Shown in pieces: positions 59,924 to 64,000 of a stretch of DNA of 64,000 nt (positions within the stretch are counted from its first letter, which is position 1; every line of letters starts with the position of its first letter). Below the pieces are notes generated by a model that was not told the DNA's origin, made no database searches, and was given only the letters and a program-made list of their open reading frames with translations. Source of the DNA: Paraconiothyrium sp. Pb-2020. Its lineage: Eukaryota > Ascomycota > Dothideomycetes > Pleosporales > Didymosphaeriaceae. Location: contig JAJUBI010000005.1 in the NCBI GenBank assembly GCA_022419385.1, forward strand, positions 2,604,001 through 2,668,000. Direction: 5' to 3'. A program made the translations under genes and the position numbers.

Positions 59924-60311
59924 AATGGTGTCTGGAGGCGTATAGACTCTGAGTGAAATGTGAGAAGGACTTGAGCTGGATCTAAATGATGAAATATAGA
60001 GTACGAGGTTACACAGGCCGGTGAAGGTTGGCACCTCGTTCTGGCAGTCGCAAAAAGAGCTGCTCGTGTGAGGCGAAGAACAACGCGTTCGAAGAACTAT
60101 GGACCATATTCAAATCACTGATCATCTTCCTGGCATAGCACAGTGCTAAAGAACTACGCAGACACGTTTCAAAGATATAAAAAGCCTACACAATCTGCTG
60201 ACACTTATCGAGACCGCATCCATCGTCTCGACATCCCATACGTTAAACATGTCTCAACTCTCCATGAAGACGGAATAATCCATGACTGTAGCTACTCTCC
60301 AGTCTCTCCTC
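59924..60311. other. Intergenic spacer
   Basis: Contains the upstream region of the IFI6-like gene and the 3' region of the next gene. Nothing else recognised. Confidence 0.5.
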
Positions 60312-61065
60312 TCAGTAGCCTCTTCTCGGCAACGACAAGCCGTTCCTCACTCGTCCCCGCCCTGTCTCCTCGCCATCATCATCGCCATCCTCATCAGACA
60401 CATCAGTCACGTCATCGAACACAATGCTCACCCTGCTTTCCAGCACCACGATCTCCTCGCTGCCCTTCAAGTCGGCCAATGCCCTCTCTGCCCTCTCGCC
60501 ACTCTCTACTTCTTGCACCGCTCTCTGCAAAGCTTTTTCCCTGCGTCTCCGGCGCAAATAGCATGCTTCCACAAAGAACACGATCAATGCTAAACCAAGG
60601 AAGCCAGCCAGGATGCTGATGCCAATCTTGACGCCGGTTTCTAGTTGATCGACGGGTGCTGTGGTCGGTGTCGAGGCTGGCGACGATGCTGTAGGGGCGG
60701 GATCGAGAGTTGTTAAAGGAAAGGCAGAAGGGGTATTGAATGGTACGGTCTTGGTGGACGAAATATCTTCAGTGCCAGTTGAAGCATTTGTTGTGGCAGC
60801 CGAGATCGTTTGAGACAGGCTGGTGTGCGTGGAGGAGAGCCCTGTGGGCAAGGGTGATCCCAACGGCAGTACTGTCTCGTCCCGCTTCACTGCCTCTCCC
60901 ATATGATACGGCCAGTTTCCCTATCCTACTATCCTACTTTAGTACTTCACGATAGCTCACTTGGAAGGCACGCACCCCGCATGGGTTGTCTCCTGGAATT
61001 GCGATGCCATATACCGCCCACACTTCGTTCGCGAAGAACATCGCCAACGTGGCTTTCGTCACCAT
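60312..61065 (-). CDS. Secretory single-pass membrane protein, hypothetical
   Basis: Two exons, joined by an intron of about 42 bases (GTGAGCTATC...GGATAG) that fuses GVRAFQ to GNWPYHMGEAVKRDE. The N-terminus MVTKATLAMFFANEVWAVYG is hydrophobic and probably a signal peptide. An ectodomain of about 100 residues rich in Ser/Thr/Pro (likely O-glycosylated) is followed by one transmembrane helix, VKIGISILAGFLGLALIVFFVEACYL. A cytosolic part then has an RRRRRE stop-transfer, a coiled-coil-like helix and an acidic patch (VTDVSDEDGDDDGEE). The layout resembles cell-wall stress sensors or mid2-like proteins, but no Cys-rich WSC or similar domain is present. Confidence 0.65.
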
Positions 61066-61867
61066 GGTTTTTTCGGGTCGTTTATCAAGAAGATTCAACA
61101 CAGAGCCTATGAAAAATAACGAGAAGACAAGAAAGAGCGACAGCACGAAACTTTATGTTATAGTAGGTACGGAGGTGAGGGGGGTGGAGCCGATTTACAT
61201 CCACCGCGTTGTCGTTGTCTGGCAACAACCCGTCCCCGGACGTCGTTGCATACGGGGCCTGCAGTAGCACTCGATGTGTTGGCTCTGAGACCTCTCCCTA
61301 CCTATTGTATCTTACGCAGGCCCCCTTTCCGGCCATGTCACACGTGGCTTACAGCTATGCGTCCGCGACGTTGCCATTACAGCCGGGTATGGCTTCGCCA
61401 TGGAATCTTCAAAGGTTTCCGAGGTTGTGTGAGCCGCATCAGGCTGTCAAGATCTATTTTAGTCCGCGAAAGTAGTTGTTTGTTGTGATGTGGGGGTTGC
61501 AGTTGAAACGTAGCGCCGCCGCCGGAGACGCGCACTGCATATGTCGCGTAACAAACAACGGGAGTGGCTCCGATGGCTAGTGGTTGTGGTCAGCTGCAGC
61601 GCAGCAACACTAGAACCTCAACACAACTATCATAACACGATGATTTAATAGTGGACATGTTTTTGTTTCTTTGATGTTCAATCTTGTGTTGATATCGGGC
61701 TGTTGTCATATGCTATGCTTAAGCTATGCTCAATTGGTCTCAAAGGCATCTGTTGATCGGATTTACCAATCGTCAGAGCAATATCTCTTACCATAGTATC
61801 AATTTTCATCGCCCTACAATCCGTACAAACCAAAACATGTAAGACCTCGAGCGCGGGAGTCCCACTT
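61066..61867. other. Intergenic spacer
   Basis: About 800 bases upstream of the membrane-protein gene and downstream of the PHD gene. No recognised gene or RNA. Confidence 0.5.
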
Positions 61868-64000
61868 CTAGCGGATCAGCTTCCTCCTGTTCGCTGCGCT
61901 TCCACCCTTCTTTCCACCGGTCTTTTGCACTCCAGCCCCACCTTTCTTTTCAGCGGTCTTCTTCGATGTAGCTACGCCTTTCTTTGATGTGGCTACTCTC
62001 TTCTTGCCGACTTTCTTCTTCATCTCGTACTCATTCTCCTCAACATGCTGGAATGCCGCAGGATCACAGTCCGGGCAGTACCACTTCTCCACTCCCTCTT
62101 CTCCCTCATCTTTCGGCGGCTCCATCACCTCCGGGACACACTCCAAGTGCACCCATTGGTTGTTCGGGCATTGCTCCCCATCGCAACCGATCAGCTGGCG
62201 GCCGTCGTTGTCGGGCTGCTTGCAACGGCAATAGAGGGCGTTCGAATCATCGACTTCTTCAGTGGGCGACTCGGTAGCGTTGTGTGCACCTGCAATCTCA
62301 TCATCGACCTCCCCCTCAGCATCTTCATGCGAGCCTCCACGAGCTTTCTTTGCAGGTGGCAGCCAGGGCTAAGGTGGGCTCCTGGGGCTCCCTGCCGCGC
62401 TTCTTGATCGGGGCACGTAGAGCAATCGGAGTGGGTTGTTGCCTGTCAGTGCTCTTGTCGTGACTCTCGATCCGGCCAGCACGCGGAGATTCCACCTTGC
62501 GTTTCTTGGAGGATGGGGCAACGGCAGTATCATGGTCACTATTAGGTTGCTCGGATGCGATGTCCGAGACCAGATTTGTGTCCGCGCTCTTGGTTCGCTT
62601 TCGAGAGGGGATTGCTTTAGACCCGTCGCCCAAAGTCTCGACTAATTCGTCTTGTTCGTTTGCTGCTATAGGCGCCTCCGACATTGCATCGACATCAATC
62701 AGCTCGTGCTTTGCAGAAGCCTCTTCAAACATTCGCTTCGTATAGCTCTCTCCATCAACCACACGCCCAGAGAGCTCCATCTCACTCTGGAACTTCCCCT
62801 CAGCGAAATTACCTTTGAAGATTTCGTAGCAAAGACGGGACCCGTTCACAAGGTTGACAAGATCTATCTTACTCTTTTCTATATCTAGGTGCAGATCATC
62901 TTCAGTGCCCTGGGAAAGGGCTTTAGTAAGCTCGTTGCTAGCGATGAGCTTCATGTCGCTTTCAGCCTGACCCAGTGAGGTGTTAACCTGGAGGCGGTAT
63001 GTAACTGCTGGAGCCGGCGGCTTGGAAGAGGTGACGTAGAGACCGAAATACGTTGGGACGGTTGTCATCTGAGGCTTGGCAGCAGCCGGGGCTCCAGTAT
63101 CAATCTTTTCATCTTCGGGTGTCGCTGCGTCTGAACCAAGGCCTTCCGTAACCGCTGGCTTCTTGGTCCCTGCTAGAAGAGAAGCGCCTTGGTTGTCGCC
63201 CTCCGCACCAGCTGTATTCGGCTCGACCGACAGAGCTTCATCCAGAACTGTTCCCGGCAAGGCTGCACCTAATACGTCTTCGGAATGATTGGTGATATCA
63301 CCGACAAGGCTATCATCATCGGCCACAGTGTCTCCATCATGATCAGGTGACCAGGTTGAAGTCTCGGGCATGTGAATGGGGCCCTGGTCCAAGCCATTCT
63401 GACCAACGGTTGCTTGGTCTCCCCCGAATTGCAGATCATCGACATGGGGCGAGGAAGTTGAATAGTTGGCAAGCGAAGCAGACGGAGATTGACCTAGCTC
63501 CTGCTTGATCTTCATTACCTCTTCGGTGGAGTCAACCTGAGCGGGTGTATCCTGTCTCTCACTCTGAGGCCCTCGGGCTGATGGTTGCTTCTCCGAATGC
63601 TGCAACTCATTGATATCGGCACTGGTATTGTTCTCCTTTGGATTGACTTGAACTCGCCATCGGAACATGTGATCCACGGTGATAGTGAAGTTGCGCTGCA
63701 CAGTATCCGGAAGGATATCCAGGTTCGGGTAAGAATTACCCGCCAGCTTCATCTCCTCCTCTAATTCTGCCTTCTTACTGTTTGCAAAGGCCATTGCATA
63801 AGCCCATGCCTCCTGGTAGCTGGAGTAGTCTCGCAAGAATTCAGTGTGGGTGACAGCGTTATTGGCCAATTGCTGAAGGTACACGCCCGAGCGCGACGGT
63901 GGTAACTTATGGCTGGGCACGGCACTGGACTTGCGCGTTCCTTCGGGATTCGGTCCAAAGTTGGGCATGAAAGCAGCACCATACTGAGGAGGAGCTTGGA
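61868..64000 (-). CDS. PHD-finger chromatin protein, 5' part beyond the window
   Basis: The frame runs off the right edge (the visible start is QAPPQYGAAFMPNFGPNPEG), so the true N-terminus is missing. At least about 690 residues are visible. An N-terminal helical region (GVYLQQLANNAVTHTEFLRDY..., EAWAYAMAFANSKKAELEEE) is followed by a long acidic Ser-rich part. Then comes a basic segment (SRKRTKSAD, PSSKKRKVESPRAG) and a C-terminal PHD zinc finger of the ING type: ALYCRCKQPDNDGRQLIGCD, GEQCPNNQWVHLECV, WYCPDCDP. It ends in a Lys/Gly-rich tail. PHD fingers of this type read histone H3 tails, often H3K4me3. The frame must change near 62370, before LPPAKKARGGSHEDAEGEVD. An intron ending CACCTTAG there is plausible, but its donor (GTGCCC) is weak. 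Confidence 0.85.

Noticed and set aside
1..64000. CRISPR array, phage, viral or toxin genes
   Set aside because: No regularly spaced repeats and no viral or toxin protein signatures were seen anywhere on either strand.

Overview
The window is nuclear DNA from a filamentous ascomycete. The evidence is short GT-AG introns (about 45-110 nt, several with CTAAC-type branch sites) in almost every gene, a mitochondrial 2-methylcitrate cycle, OSCP, SEC17, a Pth11-like rhodopsin-domain protein, a Fungal_trans_2-type regulator, and many serine-rich proteins of fungal type. A Dothideomycete-like member of the Pezizomycotina is my best guess, from general protein character only. I find no bacterial, phage or viral genes.

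Layout. 1-2.7 kb: no gene recognised. 2.7-9.5 kb: a small F-box-like protein, SEC17 and mitochondrial GatC as a divergent pair, a small Cys-rich C-terminus protein, and a lysine/acid-rich nuclear-type protein. 9.6-11.7 kb: gene-poor. 12-21 kb: 6-phosphofructo-2-kinase/fructose-2,6-bisphosphatase, then RXT3 and BTN1 as a divergent pair. 21-24 kb: an unrecognised multi-exon gene with a frame-broken zinc-finger-like end. 24.4-29 kb: ATP5 (OSCP), a hypothetical protein and ribosomal protein S8. 31-39 kb: a membrane-anchored GH3 beta-glucosidase, then 2-methylcitrate synthase and 2-methylisocitrate lyase facing away from a shared 0.55 kb promoter. 39.5-45.6 kb: two small membrane proteins, an MFS exporter and a convergent Fungal_trans_2-like regulator. 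45.6-50.1 kb: an AT-rich island without genes, holding a foldback (MITE-like) element, a tRNA-Gln-like fragment and short repeats. 50.1-64 kb: signal peptide peptidase, a Ser-rich protein, a rhodopsin-domain protein, an RCC1-like protein, an IFI6/IFI27-like small membrane protein, a single-pass membrane protein, and a PHD-finger protein that runs off the right edge.

Most of the window is housekeeping: vesicle fusion, mitochondrial translation and ATP synthase, glycolytic control, chromatin and the ribosome. The one clear pathway unit is the methylcitrate pair. The enzymes for propionyl-CoA entry (2-methylcitrate synthase) and for cleavage to pyruvate and succinate (2-methylisocitrate lyase) sit head to head, both with mitochondrial-type N-termini. 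The most accessory-looking part is the MFS/regulator pair beside the AT-rich island. Exon boundaries were worked out by eye from reading frame and GT/AG signals; those given as exact numbers are frame-consistent unless stated otherwise.
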